DNA of 45,940 nt from Roseiflexus sp. Its GTDB lineage: Bacteria > Chloroflexota > Chloroflexia > Chloroflexales > Roseiflexaceae. The notes under the pieces are model-generated. The model was not told the DNA's origin. It did not search any database and was given only the letters and a program-made list of their open reading frames with translations. The stretch is from positions 1-45,940 of the forward strand of contig JANWXL010000475.1 of assembly GCA_025055265.1 (NCBI GenBank), read 5' to 3'. Made by a program: the position numbers and the translations under genes. Position 1 is the first letter of the stretch. Each line of letters begins with the position of its first letter. This document shows positions 24,237 to 34,210 of this stretch, in pieces.

Positions 24237-25283
24237 TCATTCCTCAAACCCAATTGCATCGGCGACGATGTAAAGGGGGCGTTGCTTAACCTCATCGTAA
24301 ATGCGGCCCAGATATTCGCCGATGATGCCGAGGAAGACCAGTTGTACGCCCCCCATGAACAGCACTGCCACCAGCGTCGTCGCCTGACCCGCCAGCTCAT
24401 TGCCGATCAACCGCAGAATGATCACCGCAATGATGCCGAGCAGACCGAGCGCCGCCACGCCGAACCCCACATAAGTCGCCAGTTGCAGCGGCAGGTACGA
24501 GAAGGCCGTGATGCCGTCCATCGCAAACTTTAGCATCTTGCGCAGCGGGTATTTGGTGACTCCTGCCTTGCGCGCATCGCGCTTGTAGGTGACGCCGGTC
24601 TGCTTGAAGCCGACCCACACCGACAACCCGCGCATGAAGCGGTGATGTTCGCGCATCGACTTGAGCGCATCGACCACCTTGCGATCCATCAGGCGGAAGT
24701 CGCCGGTGTCGGCGGGAATGTCAACACTGGTGATTTTGCGGATGAGACGGTAGAAGAGCGATGCAGTCGCAAGCTTGAACGCCGTTTCGCCCTCACGCTC
24801 AGAGCGCACGCCGTAGACGAGCTGGTATCCTTCGCGCCAGCGGGCGATCATGTCCACAATCACTTCCGGCGGATCCTGGAGGTCGGAGTCGATAACCGCG
24901 ACTGCCTTGCCGCGCGCATAGTCGGTGCCAGCGGTAATGGCGATCTGGTGCCCGAAGTTGCGTGAAAAGTTGATCACTTTGACGCGCGGATCGCGTTCAT
25001 GCAGTTCCAGCATGATCTGGAGCGACCGGTCGCGCGACCCATCATTCACCAGGACAATCTCGAACGGCTCACCCAGCGGCTCAAGGGCTGCCACGACGCG
25101 ACGATAGAACTCCGGCAGCAGCGCTTCTTCGTTATACACCGGCGCCACAATCGAAAAGGTCGGTCGTTCCGCACCAATGGCGCGTTGGTCGCGGGGACGC
25201 GCCTGCGTCACAGGTTCAACGAGGGTCATACGAGGATGGTCTCCTGAAAAGATGTCCTTTCCGGTCAGCACACCCGTGCTCAT
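24237..25283 (-). CDS. GT2 glycosyltransferase with two C-terminal TM helices (GtrB/DPM1-like)
   Basis: [57 protein letters not shown], two C-terminal hydrophobic helices. Confidence 0.92.
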   Translation of the reverse strand: MSTGVLTGKDIFSGDHPRMTLVEPVTQARPRDQRAIGAERPTFSIVAPVYNEEALLPEFYRRVVAALEPLGEPFEIVLVNDGSRDRSLQIMLELHERDPRVKVINFSRNFGHQIAITAGTDYARGKAVAVIDSDLQDPPEVIVDMIARWREGYQLVYGVRSEREGETAFKLATASLFYRLIRKITSVDIPADTGDFRLMDRKVVDALKSMREHHRFMRGLSVWVGFKQTGVTYKRDARKAGVTKYPLRKMLKFAMDGITAFSYLPLQLATYVGFGVAALGLLGIIAVIILRLIGNELAGQATTLVAVLFMGGVQLVFLGIIGEYLGRIYDEVKQRPLYIVADAIGFEE

Positions 25284-25386
25284 CGTCGCGCCCTTTCATT
25301 GTAGCATATGCCTGCACTGATTGTGGCACGCGGGGGTGACACGAGGATGATACGAGCTCGGTTCTGGATATGATGTTTGTCATCTA

Positions 25387-28320
25387 TCACACCGGCGTCA
25401 GTTCTTCCCAGTTCAGTCCCTTTTCGATTTCGACGCGCAGCGGGACGGCAAATGGCGGGTGCATATCGCTCAACACACCCTCCATCCGATCGCGCACCAG
25501 CGCTACCACCTCGTCCACTTCCGCTTCCGGCGCCTCGAAGATCAGTTCGTCGTGAACCTGGAGCAGCATGCGGGTTTGCAACCGGCGGCGGCGCAGTTCG
25601 GCATCGACTGCGATCATCGCCAGTTTCATAATGTCCGCCGCCGTGGACTGGATCGGATGGTTGATCGCTTCGCGCTCGGCTGCCTGACGCCGCGGACCAG
25701 AGGTACGCAGGTCGAACATGGGGCGACGGCGCCCGAAGAGCGACTGCACGTACCCTTCGTTCCGCCCGGTTTCCAGCGTGCGGTCGATGTACTCGCGGAT
25801 GCGGGGGAATTCATTGAACAGGCTGTCGATCAGGGCGCGCGCCTGTTCGCGCGAAATGCCCAGGCGCTGCGCCAGACCGAACGGGCTGATGCCGTAGATG
25901 ACGCCGAAGACGACAGTTTTGGCGATCCGCCGCTGATTCTTATCCACGGCATTGAAGCCGACGCCGAACAGACGGGCGGCAGTGGCAGCGTGAATGTCGC
26001 GCCCTTCAATGAACGTCTGGATCAGATTCGGATCGCCGGTGATATGCGCCAGTACGCGCAACTCGATCTGCGAATAGTCAGCGGCGATCAACACGTGTCC
26101 CGGTGCTGCGATAAAGCCGCGCCGCACCTCGCGCCCCTCATCGGTGCGGGTCGGAATGTTTTGCAGGTTCGGCGAATTGCTGCTCAAACGCCCGGTCGCC
26201 GCGCCAAGCTGATTGAAATCGGTGTGGACTCTGCCGGTCTCAGGGTTGACAAGCGTTGGGAGTTCATCGACGTAGGTTGATTTGAGTTTGCTCAGGCGAC
26301 GATGACGCAGGATCAACTCGACGATGCCGGTGGTATCGCTTGCCTGCAATTCCTCGAGCGCCTGCGCCGTCAGCGAGTAGCGCCCCGTCCGCGTGCGGTC
26401 GAGACCGGTGGTGGGCAGGTTGATCTTGGGACCGAACAGCACCTCGCTCAACTGATCGCCAGAGTTGATGTTGAACGGCTGCCCGGCAATGGCGAAGATC
26501 TGCTGCTCGATCTGCGCCAGTTCCCGCCCCATGCGCTCGCCAAGCGCCCGCATATACGGAACATCGAGCAGAATACCTGCCTGTTCCATCCGCACCAGGA
26601 CCGGGACGAGCGGCATTTCCAGGCGGTAGAAAATATCGGCGACGCTGCCGGCAGCGCGCAGTTTCGCTTCGAGCACCGGTTTCAGGCGCAGCGTCATGTC
26701 AGCGTCGGCGGCGGCATACGGCGTGGCGCGTGCAATCGGCACCTCGGCAAAGGAGACCTGACTTTTCCCTTTGCCGATCAGATCGCCAATCACATCCAGC
26801 GGTTCAGTCAGTTCCAGTTCATAGAACGCCAGATCCTTCAGGTTACGGCGCTTGTCGAGCAACCCGGCAGCCAGCATCGTATCGAACGACAGACCTTCAA
26901 CCGGGACTCCGGCGCGTTCCAGCACTTCAATGTCAAACTTGGCGTGATGAGCGATCTTGGGGCGCGCTGGATCGGCAAAGAACGGGCGCAGCGCCGCGAT
27001 TACCCGCTCACGCGGCAATTGCGCCTCGCCGGTGGTATGCCCGACAGGGATGTACCACGCCCGACCGGGGACCGTTGCCAGCGACAGACCGACGAGATCG
27101 TCGCGCAGCGGGTTCATGCCGCTCGTCTCGGTGTCGAACGCTATCAGCGGCGCAGCGGCAAGTTCAGCGATCACCGCTTCCAGATCGGCGTCGCTGCACA
27201 CAGCGCGGTATTCGCCTGGCGCCGCGCGCAATGGCGCTTCGACGTGCGCTACACGAGGCGGCGCACCTTCCGTGTCGCCAAACAGGGTCAACTGCTGCGG
27301 TTCGACAGCAGGCTCTGACAGAGCAGGCGCTTCCGACGCAAACATGTCAGCCTGGAGCGGCGCTTCCGCCTGCGGCACGGATGGCAACGGCTGCGGCGCC
27401 GTCGGCAACGACTGTGCAGCGGTCGTGCTGCCAGTGGGAGGGAGGCGTTTGACCAGCGACGCGCCAAACTCCAGCTCCTGAAAGACCGCAATCACCCGGC
27501 TGCGGTCGTAGTCGGCGAGCGTCGCGGCTGCAAGATTGAGCGTCACCGGCGCATCACACACGATGGTTGCCAGTTTTTTGCTGAAGAGCGCGATATCGCG
27601 CTGCCCTGCGAGGTGCTTCTGGTAGCGCTTCGGCGCTTCGTCCAGATGGTCGTACAGGTTCTCGATTGTGCCGAACTGATTGAGCAGCGCAATCGCGCCA
27701 GTCTCGCCGATGCCCTTGACGCCGGGGATATTGTCGGACGGATCGCCCTTCAAGCCGCGCAGATCGGCGAGTTGATCGGGGCGCAGTCCTTTGTAGCGTT
27801 CCGCCACTTCCGCGACGCCGTAGCGCGTGATCGTTTTCGGTCCGCGGAGGTACGGATTGTTGAGAAGCACGGTCACGTGCTCGTTGACCAACTGGAGCGT
27901 ATCGGTATCGCCGGTGAGAATCAGCACATCGACGCCGCGCTCAGTCGCCTGGCGCGCCAGTGTGCCGATCACATCATCGGCTTCATACCCTTCGGCAGTA
28001 TAGATCGGAATATCGAACGCCGCCAGCACCTGTTTGATGCGTTCGAGTTGCTGTTCAAACTCCGCCGGGGTCTCGGCGCGGTTCGCCTTGTATTCAGCGT
28101 ACAGATCGTCACGGAAGGTCCTGCCGACATCGAACGCCACCGCTGCATACTCGGGATGATACTCCTCGATGGCGCTGAGCATTGCCGAGGTGAAGCCATA
28201 GACCGCGTAAGTCGGCTCGCCAGTCGAGGAGCGCAACCCGGCTTCCGCCAGCGCATGGAAGGCGCGATATGCCAGCGCGTGACCATCGATCAGTAACAGC
28301 AGCGGACGGTTGGGTGCCAC
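25387..28320 (-). CDS. polA: DNA polymerase I (5'-3' exo, 3'-5' exo and polymerase domains)
   Basis: LLLIDGHALAYRAFHAL; FDTETSGMNPL; DYSQIELRVLAHITGD; RRIAKTVVFGVIYGISPFGLAQRLGI; MLLQVHDELIFEAP. Confidence 0.96.
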   Translation of the reverse strand: MAPNRPLLLLIDGHALAYRAFHALAEAGLRSSTGEPTYAVYGFTSAMLSAIEEYHPEYAAVAFDVGRTFRDDLYAEYKANRAETPAEFEQQLERIKQVLAAFDIPIYTAEGYEADDVIGTLARQATERGVDVLILTGDTDTLQLVNEHVTVLLNNPYLRGPKTITRYGVAEVAERYKGLRPDQLADLRGLKGDPSDNIPGVKGIGETGAIALLNQFGTIENLYDHLDEAPKRYQKHLAGQRDIALFSKKLATIVCDAPVTLNLAAATLADYDRSRVIAVFQELEFGASLVKRLPPTGSTTAAQSLPTAPQPLPSVPQAEAPLQADMFASEAPALSEPAVEPQQLTLFGDTEGAPPRVAHVEAPLRAAPGEYRAVCSDADLEAVIAELAAAPLIAFDTETSGMNPLRDDLVGLSLATVPGRAWYIPVGHTTGEAQLPRERVIAALRPFFADPARPKIAHHAKFDIEVLERAGVPVEGLSFDTMLAAGLLDKRRNLKDLAFYELELTEPLDVIGDLIGKGKSQVSFAEVPIARATPYAAADADMTLRLKPVLEAKLRAAGSVADIFYRLEMPLVPVLVRMEQAGILLDVPYMRALGERMGRELAQIEQQIFAIAGQPFNINSGDQLSEVLFGPKINLPTTGLDRTRTGRYSLTAQALEELQASDTTGIVELILRHRRLSKLKSTYVDELPTLVNPETGRVHTDFNQLGAATGRLSSNSPNLQNIPTRTDEGREVRRGFIAAPGHVLIAADYSQIELRVLAHITGDPNLIQTFIEGRDIHAATAARLFGVGFNAVDKNQRRIAKTVVFGVIYGISPFGLAQRLGISREQARALIDSLFNEFPRIREYIDRTLETGRNEGYVQSLFGRRRPMFDLRTSGPRRQAAEREAINHPIQSTAADIMKLAMIAVDAELRRRRLQTRMLLQVHDELIFEAPEAEVDEVVALVRDRMEGVLSDMHPPFAVPLRVEIEKGLNWEELTPV

Positions 28321-28549
28321 AGCATGCTCACTTTGCCATCTGGCGCTTCAGCAAGTAACACGGATATTCTAGCGCATTCTGCGGAGCGAGACAAACGAAC
28401 TGAAAAAAAAACGCGCGCCATAGCGTGTGGCGCGCAAGCGTACGATTCCGTTCCGTACCTGAGCGGTTTCCCGACGACCCTCACGCTCGATACTGTTCGA
28501 AGCAACTCACACAAAGGCGCGAAAGCGCGAAGATTTTGAAACGTGCTGA

Positions 28550-28798
28550 TTACGCTACGTTCCGCAACTCCTCGCGCACGATGCGCCGCAGTAACTCTTC
28601 CAGCGACTGCCGCTCGATATAGTCGCGCAGCGCCTGATTGATCGCGGTCTGATAATTACCGCCGCCCGCCTCTTCAACCCACGACCGGAACCATTCGATA
28701 ATGTCGTTATCCAGGCGAATGGTAATGCGCGTTTTTCCCGCTGGTAAAGGCTCGATCGCGCCGCGTTTTCCCCGACTGAAATCGTACTCGTCTTTCAC
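28550..28798 (-). CDS. BrnA-like antitoxin (ribbon-helix-helix)
   Basis: MKDEYDFSRGKRGAIEPLPAGKTRITIRLDNDIIEWFRSWVEEAGGGNYQTAINQALRDYI. Confidence 0.75.
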   Translation of the reverse strand: MKDEYDFSRGKRGAIEPLPAGKTRITIRLDNDIIEWFRSWVEEAGGGNYQTAINQALRDYIERQSLEELLRRIVREELRNVA

Positions 28799-28860
28799 TG
28801 CCTCTTCCCCTCGTACTGCTGGCGCTCACGACGAGTCGCTTTACGCACCGAAATAATTAT
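28795..28860 (-). pseudogene. 3' remnant of a brnT-like toxin gene
   Basis: Reverse-strand reading ...IIISVRKATRRERQQYEGKRQ*, resembling BrnT C-termini (IISARRATRRERxxYE), stop overlapping the brnA GTG; the frame closes shortly upstream (TGA). Confidence 0.6.
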
Positions 28861-28897
28861 GTACAATCGTACACAAGGTCAAGGCGTGATGATTATC

Positions 28898-29167
28898 AGG
28901 GTGCAAGCATGATTTGTCAGAACCCGCCGTCTCGCTGCGGGCTGAAGCCCTGGCTGAGATCGTGCAAGCCCCTCCGGGGCTGGTCCGCGCGCCGGGCGCC
29001 GCTCCAGACGCCAAAGAAACAGCGCGATGGCGAACGAAGTCGCGCCTTCTCCCCGCGCATCCGACGGCTCGTGCGCCCATCGCAGCCCCGCAGGGGCTTG
29101 CCTGACCTGAGCAAGGGCTTTAGCCCGCCGCGCCAGGACGCTGTCTGACACTTCATGCCTGGACCCT
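28898..29167. mobile_element. ~270-bp MITE-like element with long imperfect terminal inverted repeats
   Basis: Ends agggtgcaagcatgatttgtcag / reverse complement agggtccaggcatgaagtgtcag; inner arms cgggctgaagccctggctgagat..aagcccctccggggctg vs reverse complement cgggctaaagcccttgctcaggt..aagcccctgcggggctg. Confidence 0.65.
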
Positions 29168-29178
29168 TCTGGCGCCCC

Positions 29179-29625
29179 TCACGGCGTGGCCAGCGTTGGC
29201 GTTGCGGGCGCTGGCGTCGCCCCCGCCAGGCTCGAATCAACCGTCGGTGAGGCGCGCAGTGATGGCGATGCGTCGATCAGTGAAGGGATGATCAGCGGCT
29301 GCCCGACCTGGAGCGAGTCGGGATCGGTCAGTCCGTTGGCGGCCATGATTTCGGCCACTGTGGTGCCGAACATGATTGCCAGTTCGCTCAGAGTATCGCC
29401 CGGCTGAACAATGTACAATCCGGCTGGCGTCGGCGAGGGCGCCAGCTGGCTGGCATATGCCGTTGCTGTCGCATCAACATCCAGCGTCGGCGCAGGGGTG
29501 ATCTCCAGAATGACCGGCGCTGTCGGTCGCGGGGTCGTCGGTTGCGGCGGCGCTGGCAACGTACAGGCTGTCGCTCCTGTGATCAGGCTGATCAGACAGA
29601 GAGAGCGAAACACGCGATACATCAT
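29179..29625 (-). CDS. LysM-domain lipoprotein
   Basis: Signal peptide with Cys (LITGATAC), Pro/Thr-rich linker, LysM YIVQPGDTLSELAIMFGTTVAEIMAANGLTDPDSLQVGQPLIIP. Confidence 0.88.
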   Translation of the reverse strand: MMYRVFRSLCLISLITGATACTLPAPPQPTTPRPTAPVILEITPAPTLDVDATATAYASQLAPSPTPAGLYIVQPGDTLSELAIMFGTTVAEIMAANGLTDPDSLQVGQPLIIPSLIDASPSLRASPTVDSSLAGATPAPATPTLATP

Positions 29626-29787
29626 CTATGGATCGGTCTTTGCAGGACGAGATGCAACCATTCGTTGCGCAATCTTGACGGGTCCTGGGGAGCGTGCTAT
29701 CCTCAGCGGCGCGCCAGAGGCGCGAGGAAGACAGGTCAGGCGGAACTCACTGTCTTCCTCGTGAGCCGGAACGTATCAGCACAGCAG

Positions 29788-29865
29788 CTACTTCTTCCCG
29801 GCGCCCTTCTTCGCTGCCGCCTGCTTCTTCTGCTTGCTGACGTTTTTCGGACTCTTGTCCCCCAT
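29788..29865 (-). CDS. 25-aa Lys-rich microprotein MGDKSPKNVSKQKKQAAAKKGAGKK (absent from ORF track)
   Basis: ATG..TAG on the minus strand with AAGGGAG upstream; the GDKSPK start is typical of tiny bacterial hypothetical proteins. Confidence 0.75.
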   Translation of the reverse strand: MGDKSPKNVSKQKKQAAAKKGAGKK

Positions 29866-29926
29866 ACACGGCTCCCTTCTGTGGCGCTGCTACTGATTGT
29901 TCTACCATTATATCACGAGGTTGAGA

Positions 29927-30976
29927 ATGAATGCTACATTGAACCCGCAGATGCGCCGTATGTCCACCATCATGCGCGGCGATCCTGAGAACCCGGATGA
30001 AGTCCTGGGCGTGCTCAATCCCGCAGCGGCGCGGGCGCCGGATGGGACGCTCTATCTCTTCCCGCGCGTCGTAGCAGCCGGCAACTATTCGCGTATCGGG
30101 GTTGCCCGCGTGATCTTCGATGACCGCGGCGAGCCGGTTGCGGTTGAGCGGATGGGGTATGCCCTTGAGCCAACCGAGTCGTATGAACGGAATGCACGCA
30201 CTGCTGGCTGCGAAGACCCGCGCATTACGTATGTCGGGGCTATCGGATGCTATGTAATGGCGTACACGGCGTATGGTCCGCTGGGACCGCGCATCGCGCT
30301 GGCGCTCTCCACTGATCTGTTGCACTGGGAGCGGCTCGGTCCGGTTATGTTCGCTTTTGAGCCGGATCTGCGGGTCGATTTCAACCTGTACGACAACAAG
30401 GATGCGTTCCTCTTTCCTGAGCCGGTGCGCGACCCGCAGGGACGTCCGGCGCTGGCGCTGATCCATCGCCCGGCGCATGTGCAGGGCGGTATGCCGGTTG
30501 TTCCCGCTGGTATCACTGAACAGCGCGCCAGTATCTGGGTGTCGTATTGCCCGCTCGACCGGGTACAGGCGGATCGGGCGGAACTGCTGATCTGGCGCAG
30601 CCATTCGTTTGTCGCCGGTCCGCAGGCGCCGTGGGAGGAGGTGAAGATCGGCGGCGGTGCACCACCGATCCGCACGCCGTATGGGTGGATGATGATCTAT
30701 CACGGCGTCTCGGGGCGGATTGTCGAGCAGACGGATCATCAACCGTTTGTACGATACTGTGCAGGAGTCATGTTCCTCGACATTGAAGATCCGCGGAAGG
30801 TTGTATATCGCTCGCCGACGCCGATCCTGGCGCCGGAGATCGAGGAAGAACGTAGCGGCGTGGTGCCGAATGTCGTCTTCCCAACCGCTGTTGATCCGCG
30901 CGAGAACGGCGTGTTCGACGTTTACTACGGCATGGCTGACGCCGCGATCGGCGTGGCGCGGTTGACGCTAGGGTGA
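29927..30976 (+). CDS. GH130-like glycosidase (beta-mannoside phosphorylase type)
   Basis: GVLNPAAARAPDGTLYLFPRV, RTAGCEDPRITYVGAIGCYVMAYTAYG, KIGGGAPPIRTPYGWMMIYHGV, YYGMADAAIGVA. Confidence 0.87.
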   Translation: MNATLNPQMRRMSTIMRGDPENPDEVLGVLNPAAARAPDGTLYLFPRVVAAGNYSRIGVARVIFDDRGEPVAVERMGYALEPTESYERNARTAGCEDPRITYVGAIGCYVMAYTAYGPLGPRIALALSTDLLHWERLGPVMFAFEPDLRVDFNLYDNKDAFLFPEPVRDPQGRPALALIHRPAHVQGGMPVVPAGITEQRASIWVSYCPLDRVQADRAELLIWRSHSFVAGPQAPWEEVKIGGGAPPIRTPYGWMMIYHGVSGRIVEQTDHQPFVRYCAGVMFLDIEDPRKVVYRSPTPILAPEIEEERSGVVPNVVFPTAVDPRENGVFDVYYGMADAAIGVARLTLG

Positions 30977-31011
30977 GGGGTTAGGGGTTAGGGGTTAAGG
31001 GTTAGGGGTTA
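30974..31011 (+). repeat. GGGGTTA telomere-like repeat (G-quadruplex potential)
   Basis: gggtgaggggttaggggttaggggttaagggttaggggtta immediately before the GT4 start; near-identical copy at 35082-35117. Confidence 0.9.
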
Positions 31012-31020
31012 TGAGACCCT

Positions 31021-32142
31021 ATGAATATTGCGCTCGACCTTCGCTTCGTCAATGATCATTTTCCGGGAATTGGGCGCTATGCCTTCAGCCTGGCGTCGGC
31101 GCTCGTCGCGCTTGACACGTCGCATCGGTTCATCTTCATCGTCACGCGGGACGCTCCGAACCGCCGCCCGGTCCTGAATACGCGCTACGATTTGACGAGT
31201 CTGATGCGTTCACCGAAAGCGCGAGCGCTCGCAGCGCCTCATCCATTCAGTATAGCCGGGCAGATCGCCCTGCCTGCCCTGCTGCGCCTGGCGCGCGCCG
31301 ATGTGTATCACGCACCGTACTATGTGTTTCCCTATGTCAGTCTCCCCTGTCCTGCCGTTGTGACCCTGTACGACATCATTCCGCGCCTCTTTCCGCGTGA
31401 GTCGTCGCTGCGCGCGCGCCTGTTCTTTGATCTGTCGGTTCGCATGGCGCTTCGCTCGGCGCAACGGATCGTCACATCGTCGCACTGCTCGCGTGAAGAC
31501 ATTGTGCGTGTGTACCGCGTTCGCGCTTCGCGGATTGATGTGGTGTACGGCGCTGCAGACGGACGATTCCGCCCTGCAGAGCCAGCAACTACGGCAGCGG
31601 TGCGGGCGCGGCATCAACTGCCAGAGACGTTTGCGCTCTGTGTGACATCCGACAAGCCGCATAAGAACGTTGATACTTTGGTGAAGGCATGGCGTCTATC
31701 GGCGACCGGGCAGCGGGACGATTCGCCCTGGCTGATCCTGGCTGGTCACCGCGGACGCGGGTTGCTGACGTTCGACCACTCACGGATCCGCGACCTGGGA
31801 CCGATTGCTGAAGCCGATCTGCCTGCGCTGTATGGCAGCGCAACGCTCTTCATCTATCCATCACGCTATGAAGGGTTCGGATTGCCGCCGCTGGAAGCGA
31901 TGGCGTGCGGTGCGCCAGTGATCTGCAGCCGCACCGGAAGTCTGCCGGAAGTCGTCGGCGATGCGGCGTTGCTGGCAGATCCCGACGACCCGCACGCGCT
32001 GGCGGCGGCTATCGATCAGGCGTTTGCCGACCCGACGCTGCGTGCCGCCCTGCGCGCTGCCGGTCTCGAACGCGCGGCATCCTTCTCCTGGCAGCGCGCG
32101 GCGCAGGAGACCGTGGCAGTCTATGAACGGGTGTGCAGGTAA
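31021..32142 (+). CDS. GT4 family glycosyltransferase
   Basis: [72 protein letters not shown]. Confidence 0.93.
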   Translation: MNIALDLRFVNDHFPGIGRYAFSLASALVALDTSHRFIFIVTRDAPNRRPVLNTRYDLTSLMRSPKARALAAPHPFSIAGQIALPALLRLARADVYHAPYYVFPYVSLPCPAVVTLYDIIPRLFPRESSLRARLFFDLSVRMALRSAQRIVTSSHCSREDIVRVYRVRASRIDVVYGAADGRFRPAEPATTAAVRARHQLPETFALCVTSDKPHKNVDTLVKAWRLSATGQRDDSPWLILAGHRGRGLLTFDHSRIRDLGPIAEADLPALYGSATLFIYPSRYEGFGLPPLEAMACGAPVICSRTGSLPEVVGDAALLADPDDPHALAAAIDQAFADPTLRAALRAAGLERAASFSWQRAAQETVAVYERVCR

Positions 32143-32265
32143 GAGGTGAGAGGTTCCAGGTGGGAAGGTTGAAGGTTGCGCGTTGAATTTGAGAGGGCGA
32201 CAAGTAGGGGCGCGTCGCGGGCGCGCCTGTGCAGGCGTGGCGCGTGACGTGAGGGAACGCGACAA

Positions 32266-32440
32266 GTAGGGGCGCGCTGCGGGCGCGCCCGGACGGACCA
32301 CGGCAAGGCAGTTGTAGGGGTGCGCCGCAGGCGCGCCCGGACGGACCACGGCAAGGCAGTTGTAGGGGCGCGCTGCGGGCGCGCCCGGACGGACCACGGC
32401 AAGGCAGTTGTAGGGGCGCGCCGCGGGCGCGCCCACGTCG
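32266..32440. repeat. 48-bp tandem repeats with GC-palindrome core
   Basis: ggacggaccacggcaaggcagttgtaggggcgcgctgcgggcgcgccc starts at 32291, 32339 and 32387. Confidence 0.9.
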
Positions 32441-32560
32441 CCGCGGGCGCGCCTACGTGGTCGTTGCGCATTGCCCGTTGCCCGTGGGACGGGCGCAGGT
32501 AGGGGCGCGCCTGCGGCGCGCCCACGCAGGCATTGCATTCTGAACGAGGTGCCGAACAAT

Positions 32561-33196
32561 ATGTCAATCGCCGATCTGCGAAAAGAATACACCCGACACG
32601 GGTTGAGCGAATCTGATGTTGATCCCGATCCGCTCATCCAGTTTCAGCGCTGGTTCGATCAGGCGGTTGAGGCGGGATTGATCGAACCCAATGCCATGAC
32701 CCTGGCGACCGCCACGCCCGATGGCAAACCTTCGGCGCGAATGGTGCTGCTCAAAGGTGTGGATAACGGCGGTTTCGTCTTCTTCACCAACTACGAGAGT
32801 CGGAAGGGAAAGGAACTGGCGGCGAATCCGTGGGCGGCGCTGGTGTTCTACTGGCCCGAACTGGAGCGCCAGGTTCGCGTTGAGGGGCGTGTTGAGCGCG
32901 TCTCTCCCGAGGAATCCGACGCCTATTTCACCTCACGACCAAACGGTAGTCGCATTGGCGCGTGGGCATCGCGCCAGAGCAGCGTCATCGGCAGCCGCGC
33001 CGAGCTGGAACAGCGCGTTGCCGATCTGGAGCAGTTCTATGTCGGGCGCGAGATCCCGCGCCCGCCGTTCTGGGGCGGGTTCCGCGTTATTCCCGATACC
33101 ATCGAGTTCTGGCAGGGACGCCCGAATCGCCTGCACGACCGTCTGCGCTACCGGCGCGACACCGGTTGCTGGATTATCGAACGTTTATCGCCGTAG
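32561..33196 (+). CDS. pdxH: Pyridoxamine 5'-phosphate oxidase
   Basis: [39 protein letters not shown]...[16 protein letters not shown]...[13 protein letters not shown]...[28 protein letters not shown]. Confidence 0.95.
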   Translation: MSIADLRKEYTRHGLSESDVDPDPLIQFQRWFDQAVEAGLIEPNAMTLATATPDGKPSARMVLLKGVDNGGFVFFTNYESRKGKELAANPWAALVFYWPELERQVRVEGRVERVSPEESDAYFTSRPNGSRIGAWASRQSSVIGSRAELEQRVADLEQFYVGREIPRPPFWGGFRVIPDTIEFWQGRPNRLHDRLRYRRDTGCWIIERLSP

Positions 33197-33211
33197 CAAT
33201 GGAGCAAGCCA

Positions 33212-34105
33212 ATGAACCCCATTCTCGCACGCCTGGGCTTTCGCGCCGATGATCGGGTGGTCATCATTCACGCCGATGATCTCGGCATGTGTCAGGCGAC
33301 GCTTCCTGCCGTCGCTGAACTCTTCGATGCCGGGCTGGTCTCATCAGCAGCGACGATGGTTCCCTGCTCGTGGTTTCCGGCAGTCGCTGAGTATGCCCGC
33401 GCGACGCCATCCGCCGATATCGGCGTCCATACGACGCTCACCTCCGAGTGGGATGCGTACCGCTGGGGACCGCTCAGCACCCGTGATCCTGCGTCGGGAT
33501 TGCTGGACGATGAAGGGTATCTGCATCGCACGACGCCTGCGGTTCAGGCGCAAGCTAACCCGGCGGCTGTCGCCGCAGAACTGAACGCTCAACTGGACAG
33601 GGCGCTTGCCAGCGGCATCGATGTGACTCATATCGACTCCCATATGGGAGCGGCGTTTGCGCCGCATTTCCTGCCCGCATACCTTGCCGCCGCCGCTCGC
33701 GCGCGAGTGCCGCCGCTCGTGCCGCGCCTAAGCGAGGAGCGCATGCGCGAACAGGGCATGCCGGAAGAGATGATCGCCTTTGCGCGCCAGGCGATTCCGC
33801 AACTGGAAGGGCAGGGCGTGGTGATGGCGGATCACCTGGTCGGCATGCCGCTCGACCAGCATGAGGATCGGGTGGAAACCGCAAAACACCTGCTTGGCTC
33901 ACTGCCGCCGGGTCTGAGCTATTTCATCATTCACCCGGCGATCGACACGCCGGAGCTGCGTGCGATTGCCAGCGACTGGCGCGCTCGCGTGGCGGATTAC
34001 CAGGCGTTCTGCAGCGTCGAACTGCGGGCGTGGGTGCGCGAACAGGGCATCCAGGTCATCGGCTGGCGCCCGATACGCGACGCGCTGCGGAGCGGGTGGA
34101 TGTGA
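33212..34105 (+). CDS. ChbG/HpnK (YdjC) family carbohydrate deacetylase
   Basis: VVIIHADDLGMCQATLPAV; GVHTTLTSEWD; VTHIDSHMGAAF; YFIIHPAIDTPELR. Confidence 0.88.
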   Translation: MNPILARLGFRADDRVVIIHADDLGMCQATLPAVAELFDAGLVSSAATMVPCSWFPAVAEYARATPSADIGVHTTLTSEWDAYRWGPLSTRDPASGLLDDEGYLHRTTPAVQAQANPAAVAAELNAQLDRALASGIDVTHIDSHMGAAFAPHFLPAYLAAAARARVPPLVPRLSEERMREQGMPEEMIAFARQAIPQLEGQGVVMADHLVGMPLDQHEDRVETAKHLLGSLPPGLSYFIIHPAIDTPELRAIASDWRARVADYQAFCSVELRAWVREQGIQVIGWRPIRDALRSGWM

Positions 34106-34210
34106 CTGTCACCATGCATAGGGCGGCGCGGGATGGGAGCGTGGCGTCAGCATCTGCGGTGAGGTCGGCGTTGCGAAGCGGGTACAGGTGACAGTCACAT
34201 GGGAAGGCGC

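Noticed and set aside
28841-29240. Several short ORFs (79-107 aa) across the inverted-repeat element
   Set aside because: Overlapping on both strands and derived from the repeat; none protein-like.
32266-32440. Possible CRISPR array (48-bp regular units)
   Set aside because: Unit is fully repeated with no unique spacers and has a GC-palindromic core; no cas genes in the window.
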